DNA of 64,000 nucleotides from Nanobdellota archaeon (GTDB taxonomy: Archaea; Nanobdellota; Nanobdellia; Pacearchaeales; GW2011-AR1). The notes under the pieces were generated by a model. It was not told the DNA's origin. It searched no databases and saw only the letters and a list, made by a program, of their open reading frames with translations. How positions within the stretch are numbered: the stretch's first letter is position 1; each line of letters begins with the position of its first letter. This document shows positions 25,483 to 36,800 of this stretch, in pieces. Position numbers and translations under genes: made by a program. The stretch spans positions 16,851-80,850 of the forward strand of contig DUKY01000016.1 of assembly GCA_013329055.1 (NCBI GenBank). The letters run 5' to 3'.

Positions 25483-25994
25483 ACACAGAGAAATTAATTC
25501 TTTTTGAAGGGAAAAAAATTAGAAAAATTTTACATAATGAAGAATGGTATTTTTCAGTAATAGATGTAATTTTTGCACTTACTAATTCAGATAACCCACG
25601 AAATTATTGGAATATGCTAAAAAGTAGAGAATTCCAAAATGGGATTCAGTTGTCCACAAATTGTGTACAGTTGAAATTAGAATCTTCTGATGGAAAATTT
25701 TATTCTACAGATTGTGCAAATAAAGAGAATTTTATGAAAACCTTAAAATTCTCTAACTTTCTTTTTGAAGGCAAGCAAAGCTTGCATGAGATTTATCAAA
25801 AAGAAAATAAAGAGAATTTTATACCAACCCAAAAATTCTCTAACTTCCTTTTTGAAGGCAAGCAAAGCTTGCATGAGATTTATCAAAAAGAAAGCAAAGA
25901 AGGAATTTTTAGAATTATTCAATCAATTCCTTCAAAGAATAGCAATAATATTATTGTAAATAATGAAAAGATTATCAAAGAGGTGGCAAAATGA
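25479..25994 (+). CDS. BRO-N domain protein with in-frame palindromic insertion
   Basis: The 171-residue protein begins with a BRO-N/antirepressor-like domain: KKIRKILHNEEWYFSVIDVI, LTNSDNPRNYWNMLKSR and DGKFYSTDCANKE. The domain should continue GIFRIIQSIPSK, as in phage BRO-N proteins, but 58 residues (174 bp, 25728-25901) separate CANKE from GIF. They consist of two near-identical 29-residue repeats (KFSNFLFEGKQSLHEIYQKE). The region after IQSIPSK is short and unlike the usual KAEPFKxWLA end, so the C-terminal domain is missing. The stop overlaps the start of the AlbA_2 gene. BRO-N proteins bind DNA in phages and viruses; here function is uncertain, as insertion and truncation may have inactivated it. 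Confidence 0.75.
   Translation: MNTEKLILFEGKKIRKILHNEEWYFSVIDVIFALTNSDNPRNYWNMLKSREFQNGIQLSTNCVQLKLESSDGKFYSTDCANKENFMKTLKFSNFLFEGKQSLHEIYQKENKENFIPTQKFSNFLFEGKQSLHEIYQKESKEGIFRIIQSIPSKNSNNIIVNNEKIIKEVAK
25728..25901 (+). repeat. In-frame tandem palindromic element inside a coding sequence
   Basis: Two 43-bp cores (25761-25803 and 25848-25890) have ends CTTTTTG..CAAAAAG and the inner palindrome GCAAGC-aaa-GCTTGC. Each is preceded by an AGAGAATTTT...AAAATTCTCT hairpin. The whole insert is 174 bp, divisible by three, without stops. A matching core, ending AGATTAAACAAAAAG, occurs at 46826-46868 in a 3' region, and a variant at 47010-47057. Confidence 0.88.
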
Positions 25995-27331
25995 ATAAAC
26001 AAGAACTTATAAATTTAATAAAAACAGGTGAAGGTTTAATGTTAGAATTTAAAGAGGGATTTAATCTTCCTGCTCTTGGAAAGGAAATTTGTGCATTTGC
26101 AAATTCAAATGGCGGAAAAATAATTTTAGGAGTTAATGATGAGGGACAGGTTAAAGGATTTAATCTAAGTAATTTTCAAACATCACAAATACAACAAATA
26201 GCAAGGAGCATGGACCCTTCATTTGAAGTTTCAGTAGATAAAGTTGATAATCTTGTTGTAATTAATGTTCATGAAGGAAAAAATAAACCTTATTCTATAA
26301 ATAGTAAATTTTATTTAAGAGTTGGGGCTAATTCTCAGCAATTAAAAAGGGATGAATTAAGAGAATTTTTTAAAGAAGAAGGATTAATTTCATTTGATGA
26401 AAAAATAAATAAAGATTTTGATTTAAAAGAAGATTTTGATGAAAACAAATTTAAGAATTTTTTAAAATTAGCTAAAATAACAGAGAACCAAGATAAAATT
26501 TCTATTCTTAAAAATTTAGGTTTAATTGAAAAAAATAATTTAGTGAATGCAGGAGTTTTGTTATTTTGTCACAGGATTTCTAAGTTCTTTTTGCAGGGAA
26601 AAGTTACTTGTGTTTTGTTTGAAGGGACTTCAAGTAATATAATTGATAAAAAAGAGTTTGATGCAGATTTTATTTCAAATTATGAAAATGCTTATAATTT
26701 TATTGTTTCAAAGTTAAATACAAAATTCATTATTGAAAGATACAGGGAAGAAAAATTAGAGCTTCCAAAAGATGCGATTCGGGAAGCATTAATGAATGCT
26801 TTTGTCCACAGAGATTATTTTTCTAATGGACATGTTCAGGTTAATATTTTTATTGATAGAATAGAAATAAGCAGTCCAGGGGGTTTAATGAAAGCATTAA
26901 AAAAGGAAGACTTTGGGAAATTGAGTTTACCAAGAAACTCTTTATTGTTTGATTTAATGGCAAGAACAGATTATGTTGAAAAAGCAGGTACGGGAATTAA
27001 AAGAATTCAAGATGCTATGAAAGAATATGGTTTAGAGGTTGAATTCAAAAGTACTGGGTTTTTTACAGTTATTTTTAAGAGGGAAAGATTTGGGGCTTTA
27101 AAGAAAGACGGTGTAAAGGTGACAGAAAAGGTGACAGAAAAGGTGACAGAAAATCAAAATAAAATAATAAAATTGATTCAAGAAAATAAATTTATCACTA
27201 TCTTAGAACTTTCTAAATTGATTGGAATGAGCAAGAAGAATGTTAAAGAGAACTTAAGGAAAATAAAAGAAAAAAATTTACTTAAAAGAATCGGTCCTGC
27301 AAAGGGGGGATATTGGGAGGTAACAGAATGA
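25991..27331 (+). CDS. AlbA_2/Schlafen-like ATP-binding transcriptional regulator
   Basis: The 446-residue protein starts with an AlbA_2 (Schlafen) domain: EGLMLEFKEGF, ICAFANSNGGKIILGVND and YLRVGANSQQ. A RecG-C-like HATPase domain follows with REALMNAFVHRDYF, EISSPGGL and GTGIKRIQDAMKEYGL. The end is a winged helix (about 385-446). Between them lies a short repeat linker VTEKVTEKVTE, encoded by three 12-bp units. Such proteins are abundant in archaea and are presumed regulators. It overlaps BRO-N by four bases and the next gene by ATGA. A frameshifted relative with a longer TTQK linker is encoded at 48233-49635. Confidence 0.85.
   Translation: MNKQELINLIKTGEGLMLEFKEGFNLPALGKEICAFANSNGGKIILGVNDEGQVKGFNLSNFQTSQIQQIARSMDPSFEVSVDKVDNLVVINVHEGKNKPYSINSKFYLRVGANSQQLKRDELREFFKEEGLISFDEKINKDFDLKEDFDENKFKNFLKLAKITENQDKISILKNLGLIEKNNLVNAGVLLFCHRISKFFLQGKVTCVLFEGTSSNIIDKKEFDADFISNYENAYNFIVSKLNTKFIIERYREEKLELPKDAIREALMNAFVHRDYFSNGHVQVNIFIDRIEISSPGGLMKALKKEDFGKLSLPRNSLLFDLMARTDYVEKAGTGIKRIQDAMKEYGLEVEFKSTGFFTVIFKRERFGALKKDGVKVTEKVTEKVTENQNKIIKLIQENKFITILELSKLIGMSKKNVKENLRKIKEKNLLKRIGPAKGGYWEVTE
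27119..27154 (+). repeat. 12-bp tandem repeat (VTEK linker)
   Basis: Three in-frame copies of GTGACAGAAAAG encode the VTEK linker between the HATPase-like and winged-helix domains. Copy-number change would alter linker length without changing frame. Confidence 0.85.
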
Positions 27332-27792
27332 GAAAAAAAGAATTTGATTATTATATATTTATTGATTATTCTGAAGATTTAATTGGATACAATATTATTG
27401 AAAATAATAATGTAGATAAAATACTTCCAAAAATCTCGAGATTTAGACATTATAAGGGTTCTAAAGATAGAAAAATTTATTTACAGCATATCAAAGATAT
27501 GATTCAACGAGAAAAAATAAAATCTTACTTTTTAAAATTAAAAATTTGTGATATGAGAGATAATATGGAGGTATTTATTGATGTTTTGGATTTTATTAAT
27601 AAACATGATAACTGTATTATTTTTATTTGTGTAGATAACAATCAATATTCTAATTTTAAGAAACTTGTAGGAATTGTTGATGGTGAAAAGACAAAAGTTG
27701 TAAAAGAAAGCAGTTTGAAGAAAAAAAGTTCGGAATATCAATTAAGTTTAATCCTTGATAATTTATTAAATATAGAAAGGAGGAAACGATAG
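27328..27792 (+). CDS. Protein of unknown function downstream of AlbA_2 regulator
   Basis: About 154 residues from the ATG at 27328, which overlaps the upstream stop as ATGA; the track start at 27313 is five residues longer. The beginning FDYYIFIDYSEDLIGYNIIE suggests a beta-strand with an acidic pair, as in RNase H-like folds. NCIIFICVDNNQYSNFKKLV looks like a further strand with a conserved D/N, and the end is basic. I cannot assign a family. The tight coupling to the AlbA_2 gene suggests a shared role or a mobile two-gene unit. Confidence 0.5.
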   Translation: MRKKEFDYYIFIDYSEDLIGYNIIENNNVDKILPKISRFRHYKGSKDRKIYLQHIKDMIQREKIKSYFLKLKICDMRDNMEVFIDVLDFINKHDNCIIFICVDNNQYSNFKKLVGIVDGEKTKVVKESSLKKKSSEYQLSLILDNLLNIERRKR

Positions 27793-27862
27793 AGTAAGTA
27801 GGTCCGTCTATCCTACTAACCGCATCAAGTACGGGATTCGTCAGGACCTGTTCCTCTAACTT
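27790..27862 (+). ncRNA. GC-rich structured segment, RNA candidate
   Basis: This 73-base stretch between two genes has far more G+C than its surroundings. AGGTCC (about 27800-27805) can pair with GGACCT (27844-27849), closed outside by AGAG with CTCT. An alternative pairing GTAGG with CCTAC overlaps the first arm, which would allow two states. It precedes the 13.4-kb gene, so a leader element controlling that gene is possible. It does not fold as a tRNA. One frame is open to a TGA at about 27880, so a coding remnant cannot be excluded. Confidence 0.3.
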
Positions 27863-27877
27863 AAAAAAAGAAGCAAA

Positions 27878-30800
27878 ATGAAATATAAAAAGGTTTTGGT
27901 TGATATGAAAAATAAATTATTAATTCTAACTTTAGTTGCTTTGACAATTATAGGGGTTGTTATCGCACAAAACCAAAGTTTAGAGGAAGAATTAGCAAGT
28001 CTTGAAGAAGAGTTAGTTAATGCAGGATTTGACTGGTTAGTCAATGCAACGATTGATGAAAACTTAGATACTTCAACCATTGAAGTTTTCACCCAAAATG
28101 GAAATGAAACTCTTGCAGTATTTGAAAACATTCAAGAAGAAAAATTTTACAAAATTTATTTAACTAATTTAAACGGAACACAGGATGTTTTTGATTTAAG
28201 GATTAATGGAAGTATTGAATTTGACCAGATTTTGGACCCCGCTCCAACAATGTCAACAGTTAAAATAAACTCCACAACAAACGCATCAAACGAAAATCTT
28301 AAAGGATATTGTAATGCAACAGATGCTGATGGAGATGATTTAGCATATCAATATCAGTGGTATAATGGTTCAACTGTTTATTTGAATGGAACTTTGTTTA
28401 AGGAAGGAACGATTTCTACAGGAAATCTTCACACTTGTGGGATTAGAGCAAATGATTCAAGAGTATTATGCTGGGGGGAAGGAGCCAATGGAAGATTAGG
28501 AGATGAAGGGACTGGAGATAATACCGTTCCAAATATTACGACAGATAATTCTCCCTATTCAAGTGTGAGTGCGGGATATCAACACACTTGTGGTATTAGA
28601 CAAAATGATTCAAGAGTTTTATGTTGGGGATATGGTGATTTTGGGCAACTTGGAGATGGAAATTCTACAAGCCATAATGTTTTAAACCCAAATTTAACTA
28701 CAGATTCATCTGCCTATTCAAGTGTAAGTGCAGGATATATACACACCTGTGGAATTCGAGCAAATGATTCAAGAGTTTTATGCTGGGGATATGGTGGTTC
28801 TGGAAGATTGGGAGATGGAGATTCTACAAGTCATAATGTTTCAAACCCGAATTTAACTACAGATTCATCGGCTTATTTAAGTGTTAGTTCAGGAATTTCT
28901 TCTCATACTTGTGGTATTCGAGCTAATGACTCAAGAGTTTTATGTTGGGGAGATTCAGGATCTGGAAAACTTGGAGATGGACAAGCTTCAACAGATAGAA
29001 CTTCACCTTATCCCACGACAGATAATTCTTCTTATTCAAGTGTAAGTGCAGGATATTCACACACTTGTGGAATTAGAACTAATGATTCGAGAATTTTATG
29101 TTGGGGGCAAGGAGATTATGGACAGCTTGGAGATGGTAGTACTTCTGCACATTACAGTTCTGATCCAAATGTCACTACTGATTCTTCTGCTTATGCAAAT
29201 ATAAATGCAGGAGATTACCATACTTGTGGTATTAGAGCTAATGATTCGAGAGTTTTATGTTGGGGAACTGGAGATGATGGGCAAGTTGGTGATGGAACAA
29301 GTACTGAGAGAACAAATCCAACCCTTACATCAGATACATCTGCTTACTCAAGTATAAGTGCTGGAGGAGACAATGCTCTTGGCAGGAGTCATACATGTGG
29401 TATTCGAGCTAGTGATGGAAGAGTTTTATGCTGGGGGGATGGAGGTTATTATCAAACAGGAGATGGAGGGACTACAGATAATACTGTACCGACTCTTACA
29501 TCAGACAGTTCACCTTATAAAAAAGGATTTTCTTCAGGCGAAGAAATCCTAATTTCAATCTTAGGAAATTCTTTTTTAAATAAAAATAATATCTGGAAAT
29601 TGAGTTGCAGAGCTTATGATTTTACAGAATATTCATCTTGGATGAATAGTTCAACTGTTACTATTTCTGATGGTCGTTCTCCAATAATGGTCATAAATTC
29701 TCCGCAAAATATTACTTACACAACATCAACAATAATATTTAATATAACTGCTACAGATGAAAGTGGTGTTGGTGTTTGCAAATATTCTTTAGATGGAGCA
29801 ACCAATAAATCAATGACAAACATTACTGCAAGTCAATGGAATGCAACAAATTCGTCTATGACAAATCAAACTCATACTGTAAAATTCTATTGCAATGATT
29901 CTTTAGGAAATATGGGCGACACTCAAACTATATTTAGGATTAATAATAATCCGATAGTTCAAACAGCAACAATAAACTCAACAACAAATAAATCAAATGA
30001 AAGCATAAAAGGATATTGCAATGCAACTGATACAGATGGCGATGATTTGATTTACCAATATCAATGGTATAATGGTTCAACAGTTTATTATAACGGAACT
30101 TTGTTTAAGGAAGATAGTATTTCTGCTAGTTTTGAATATACTTGTGGTATTCGAGCAAGTGACTCAAGAGTTTTATGTTGGGGAGAAGGATCATACGGAA
30201 GACAGGGTGATGGAAGTACTACAGATAATTTAGTACCAACCCTAACCTCAGACATATCCCCCTACATAAGTGTAAGTACAGGATATCAACATACTTGCGG
30301 TATTAGAGTTAATGATTCAAGAGTTTTATGCTGGGGAGAATCTTTATATGGAAGATTAGGTGATGGACAAAATGGAGTAGATGTTTTGAACCCAAATTTA
30401 ACTACAGATAATTCTTCTTACATAAGTGTAAGTGCTGGATACTATTTCTCTTGTGGAATACGAGCTAATGATTCAAGAGTTTTATGTTGGGGAGATTCAT
30501 TATATGGACAATTAGGAGACGGACAAACCACTTTTGATATGAATACATCAACTTTAACAACAGATACTTCAGCTTATTCAAGCATCAGTGCAGGATATCA
30601 ACATACTTGCGGTATTAGAGTTAATGACTCAAGAGTATTATGTTGGGGAGAAACTGCAAATGGAAGAGTTGGTGATGGACAAACAACCACAGACAGAACT
30701 TCACCATATCAAACCACAGATTCATCTGCCTATTCAAGTGTAAGTGCTGGAAGTTTGCATACTTGTGGGATTAGAGCAAATGATTCAAGAGTTTTATGTT

Positions 30801-33800
30801 GGGGGGAATCTTTATATGGAAGATTAGGAGATGGACAAAATGGAGTAGATGTTTTAAATCCAAATCTTACAACAGATTCTTCTGCTTATACAAGTATAAG
30901 TGCAGGAATGAGACATACTTGTGGAATTAGAACTAATGATTCAAGAATTTTATGTTGGGGAGAAGGAGAATATGGAAGACTTGGGGATGGAAATAATTCT
31001 ATACATAATGTAGTAAGTCCAAATATTACTACTGATTCTTCTGTCTATTCAAGTGTAAGTGCAGGAGATTACCATACTTGCGGTATTCGGGCAAGTGATG
31101 GGAGAGTATTATGTTGGGGACAATCTGATTATTATCAACTCGGAGATGGACAAAATACTTTAGACAGAAATGAATCAACTTTAACAACAGACACTTCTGC
31201 CTACAAAAAAGGTTTTGGTTCTGGTAATGAAACTTTAGTTTCAATTTTAGGAAATGCTTTTATTAAAAAAGGCGAAATATGGAAAATGGGTTGCCGAGCT
31301 TATGATTTTAATGGTTATTCCTCTTGGATGAATAGTTCAACTATTACTATTTTAAGTGGTCCACCAACAATGGCAACTGTTAAAATAAACTCAACGACAA
31401 GTACTACTTCAGATAATATTAATGGTTACTGTAATGCAACAGACAAAGACGGCGACGATTTAGCATACCAATATCAATGGTATAACGGCTCAACTGTTTA
31501 TTTTAACGGAACGATTTTCAAGGATGGAAGTATTTCTACTGGATACTATTTCTCTTGTGGAATTCGAGCGAATGATTCAAGAGTTTTATGTTGGGGACAG
31601 GGATTATACGGACAACTTGGAGATGGGCAAAATACTATTAATAGAACTTCCCCTTATCTGACAACAGATATATCTTCTTACAAAATGATAAGTGCAGGAT
31701 ATTATCATACTTGTGGTATTAGAGCTAATGATTCAAGAGTATTATGTTGGGGAGAAACAGCAAACGGAAGGGTTGGTGATGGGCAAACCACTACAGATAG
31801 AACTTCACCATATCAAACCACAGACACATCAGCTTATTCAAGTATAAGTGCAGGACTATTGCATACTTGTGGTATAAGAACTAATGATTCAAGAGTATTA
31901 TGTTGGGGAGAATCTTTATATGGAAGATTAGGTGATGGACAAAATGGTGTAGATGTTTTAAATCCAAATGTTACTACAGATAATTCTTCTTATTTTAGTG
32001 TAAGTGCAGGAGGGTATCATTCTTGTGGAATTCGAGCAAATGATTCAAGGGTTTTATGCTGGGGATATGGACTTTATGGACAAGTAGGAAATAGTGGAAC
32101 AACAGACAATCTGATTCCAAACGTTACCACAGATACATCTTCTTACAAAAGTGCAAGTGCAGGATATTATCATACCTGTGGTATTAGAAATAATGATTCA
32201 AGAGTTTTATGCTGGGGAAGGGGAGATTGGGGAAATTTAGGGGATAGTGAAATAACAAACAATTTGGTTCCAAATTTAACAACAGACACATCTCCTTATA
32301 CTATTGCAAATGCAGGATATGTACATACATGCGGAATTAGAACAAATGACTCGCGAGTATTATGCTGGGGATATGGAGCTAATGGACAAGTAGGAGATGG
32401 AGAAACAACAAACAATCTTGTTCCAAATATTACCACAGATTCATCTATTTATTCAAGTGTAAGTCCAGGAGGTTATCATACTTGCGGAATTCGAGCAAAT
32501 GATTCAAGAGTTCTTTGTTGGGGATATGGGACATACGGGCAACTTGGTGATGGTAATAATGCTTCACATAGTGTTTTACGTCCAAATATCACTACAAGCT
32601 CATCACCTTACAAAAAAAGTTTTTCATCCAGCGAAGAAATCTTAGTCTCAATTTTAGGAAATGCATATCTAAATGTCGGTGAAAATTGGTCATTAGGTTG
32701 CAGATCTTATGATTTTACAGACTATTCATCTTGGATGAATAGTTCAATCTTAACAATTAATTTCCCCCCAGTTATTCAAACAGTTAAAATAAACTCAACA
32801 ACAAACAAATCAAATGAAAATATAAAAGGATATTGCAATGCAACAGACACAGATGGGAATGATTTAATTTATAATTATACTTGGTATAATGGCTCTACTG
32901 CTTATATCAACGGGACTTTGTTTAAAGAAGGAACTATTTCAGCAGGATATGGGCATTCTTGTGGTATTAGAGCTAATGACTCAAGAGTTTTATGTTGGGG
33001 AGAAGGATCAAATGGAAGACAAGGAGATGGACAAGTAACAGATAATTTAATCCCAACTTTAACTACAGATATCTCTGCCTATTCAAGTGTAAGTGCTGGT
33101 GGATATTTTCATACTTGTGGTATTCGAGCAAATGACTCAAGAGTTTTATGTTGGGGAGATTCGGCATATGGACAAATCGGAGATGGGCAAATCACCACTG
33201 ATAGAACTTCACCATATCAAACCACAGACACATCGGCTTATTCAAGTATAAGTGCAGGAGATTTTCATACTTGTGGTATTCGAGCAAATGACTCAAGAGT
33301 TTTATGCTGGGGAGAATCTGCAAATGGAAGATTAGGAAATGGACAAACCACACCAGATCAATCTAATCCAAATGTTACAACAGACACATCTGCCTATTCA
33401 AGCATTAGTGCAGGAGAACAACATACTTGCGGAATTCGGGCAAATGACTCACGAGTATTATGTTGGGGAGATTCGGCATATGGACAATTAGGAGATGGAC
33501 AAATTACTACTGACAGAACTTCACCGTATTTAACAACAGATTCTTCTGCCTATTCAAGTATAAGTGCAGGGGGTATTCATACTTGTGGTATTAGAACTAA
33601 TGATTCAAGAGTACTATGTTGGGGAGAATCTTTGGATGGTAGATTATGGGATGGGCAAGATGGGGTAAATGTTTTAAATCCAAATTTAACTACTGATTCA
33701 TCTGCTTATACAAGTATAAGTGCTGGAGGGTATCATACTTGCGGGATTCGACAAAGTGACTCAAGAGTTTTATGCTGGGGATATTCGGCTTATGGAGCAT

Positions 33801-36800
33801 TAGGAAGCGTTTCTGGAGGTCTAACTACTGATTCTTCTGCTTATTTGAGTGTAAGTGCAGGGGGGGATTCTGTTAGAATTCGTGGACATACTTGTGGAAT
33901 TCGTGCAAATGATTCAAGAGTTTTATGTTGGGGAGAATCTGAAAATGGAAGATTAGGAGATGGGCAAGACGGGGTAAATGTATGGAATCCAAATTTAACT
34001 ACAGATTCTTCTGCTTATAAAAAAGGTTTTTTTTCCGGAGAAGAAGTTTTAATCTCAACTTTAATGAGTTCTTTCATAACAGCCGGTGAAAGTTGGAAAT
34101 TCAGTTGCAGTGCTTATGACTTTATAGAATATTCATCATGGGTAAACAGTACGGCAATGACAATTTTAAGTAGTCCGCCAACAATGTCAACTGTTAAAAT
34201 AAATTCAACTACTAACACAAAAAATGATCCAATTTATGGTTATTGCAATGCAACTGACGAGGAAAGCGACGATTTAATATATCAATACCAATGGTATAAC
34301 GGTTCAACTGTTTATTTTAACGGGACTTTGTTTAAGGATGGGAGTATTTCAGCAGGATGGTATCATACTTGTGGTATTAGACAAAATGATTCAAGGGTAT
34401 TATGTTGGGGAAGGGGAGATAATGGAAGACTAGGAGATGGAATTACTGCTAACCATAATAATTCTAACCCAAATATAACTACTGATTCATCTGCTTATTC
34501 AAGCGTGAGTGCAGGATATACTCATACTTGTGGAATCAGATCTAATGATTCAAGAATACTTTGTTGGGGGTATGGACTATGGGGAAATCTGGGAGATGGA
34601 GAAACTACAGATAACTCAAATCCTAATGTTACTACAGATTTTTCTGCCTATTTAAGTATAAGTGCAGGATACACTCATACTTGTGGAATTCGAGCTAATG
34701 ATTCAAGAGTATTATGTTGGGGAAGGGGAAATTATGGAACCCTTGGAGATGGTAGCACTTCTACACATAATACATTAAACCCAAATTTAACCACAGATAC
34801 ATCGGCTTATTCAAGTGTAAGTGCGGGATATGTACATACATGCGGAATTAGAACAAATGACTCGCGAGTATTATGTTGGGGATATGGTAATTTTGGACAC
34901 CTTGGAGATGGTAGTACTTCTGCACATAATGTTGGTAATCCAAACATTACAACAAGCACATCTCCTTATTCAAGTATTAGTGCAAGTGCGGGATACCACC
35001 ATACTTGTGGCATTCGAGCAAATGATTCAAGAGTACTTTGTTGGGGATATGGTAATAATGGACAATTAGGGGATGGAAGTGCAACGGCTCATAATAATTC
35101 TAATCCTAATGTTACTACAGATTCATCTTCTTATTCAAGTATAAGTGCAGGGGGATATCACAATTGTGGGATTCGGGCAAATGACTCAAGAGTTCTGTGT
35201 TGGGGATATGGAACTCAAGGACAGCTGGGAGATGGAGCAGGTGCTGGAAGACCAAACCCCACTCTTATATCAGGTTCATCCATTTATTCAAGTGTTAGTG
35301 CAGGAAGTTATTATCATACATGCGGAATTAGAGCTAATGATAGTAGAGTTTTATGTTGGGGATATGGAAATGACGGGGAATTAGGAGATGGAAGTACCGC
35401 TTCACATAATGTTTTAAACCCAAATATTACCACAGATTCTTCCCCCTACAAAAAAGGTTTTTCATCCAGCGAAGAAGTCTTAGTTTCAATCTTAGGAAAT
35501 GCTTATATTAATGCAGGTCAAAATTGGTCATTAGGTTGTAGATCATATGATTTTTCTAGTTATTCAGATTGGATGAATAGTTCAGTTATGACTATTAACA
35601 CTGCACCAGTTATGCAAACAGTTAAAATAAATTCCACAACTAACACCTCAACAGAAAGCATAAAAGGATACTGCAACGCTACTGATTTTGAAGGAAGTGA
35701 TTTAGGATACCAATACCAATGGTACAATGGCTCTACACTTTCTATTAATGGAACGATTTTCAAGGAAGGGAGTATTTCTGCAGGATGGTATTCTGCTTGT
35801 GGTATTCGAGCAAATGATTCAAGAGTTGTTTGTTGGGGATATGGAGCATTTGGAGTATTAGGAGATGGTAGTACAACAGATAATCTTATTCCAAATGTAA
35901 CAGCTGATACATCAGCTTATAAAAGTGTAAGTGTTGGAGATTCTCATGCTTGTGGAATTAGGCAAAATGATTCACGAGTTTTATGTTGGGGAAGATGTTC
36001 AAATGATGCGTGTGGAGATGGGCAAACAACTATAGATAGATATACACCATATCCTATGACTGATTCTTCAGAATATTTGATGATAAGTGCAAGTAACTAT
36101 TATACTTGTGGTATTAGAGCTAATGATTCAAGAGTCTTATGCTGGGGATGGGGAGACAGAGGAGAAATGGGAGATGGAATATCAGCAGATCATACAAATC
36201 CAATTGCGACATTAACAACAGATACTTCCGGATATAAATTTATAATAACAGGGGATGACAGTAGTACACACTCCTGTGGAATTCGAGCAAATGATTCAAG
36301 AGTTCTGTGCTGGGGAGAAGGCAGTGATGGCCAACTTGGAGATGGAGATAATTCTTCACATAATAATCCTAATCCAAACATTACTACAGATTCTTCAGCT
36401 TATACAAGTATAGCTTTAGGATATCTTCATACTTGCGGAATACGAGCAAATGATTCGAGGGTTTTATGTTGGGGAAATGGCTATGCAGGACAATTGGGAG
36501 ATGGAATTATTGCATCACATGAAGTAGGAAATCCTACATTAATTAATGATGCCTCCCCTTATTTAATTATAACATCGGGATATGAAAATACTTGCGGAAT
36601 TAGACAAAGTGATAAAAGGGTTTTATGCTGGGGAAGTGGAACTCTGGGAGGGATCGGAAATGGAAATAATGTTGATGTGGGAACGCCAACACTTACATTA
36701 GATTCATCAGCTTATTCAAGGATTACGGGTGGATTTGAGTATTATTGTGGTATTCGAACAAATGATTCAAGAGTTTTATGTTGGGGATATGGAGATTATG

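Noticed and set aside
27790-27862. tRNA gene
   Set aside because: A few helices can form, but no acceptor, T-arm or anticodon arm of the correct size is present.
34821-35384. Two plus-strand ORFs within the RCC1 gene
   Set aside because: Alternative frames of the repeat units, so their apparent repetition is inherited from the real gene.
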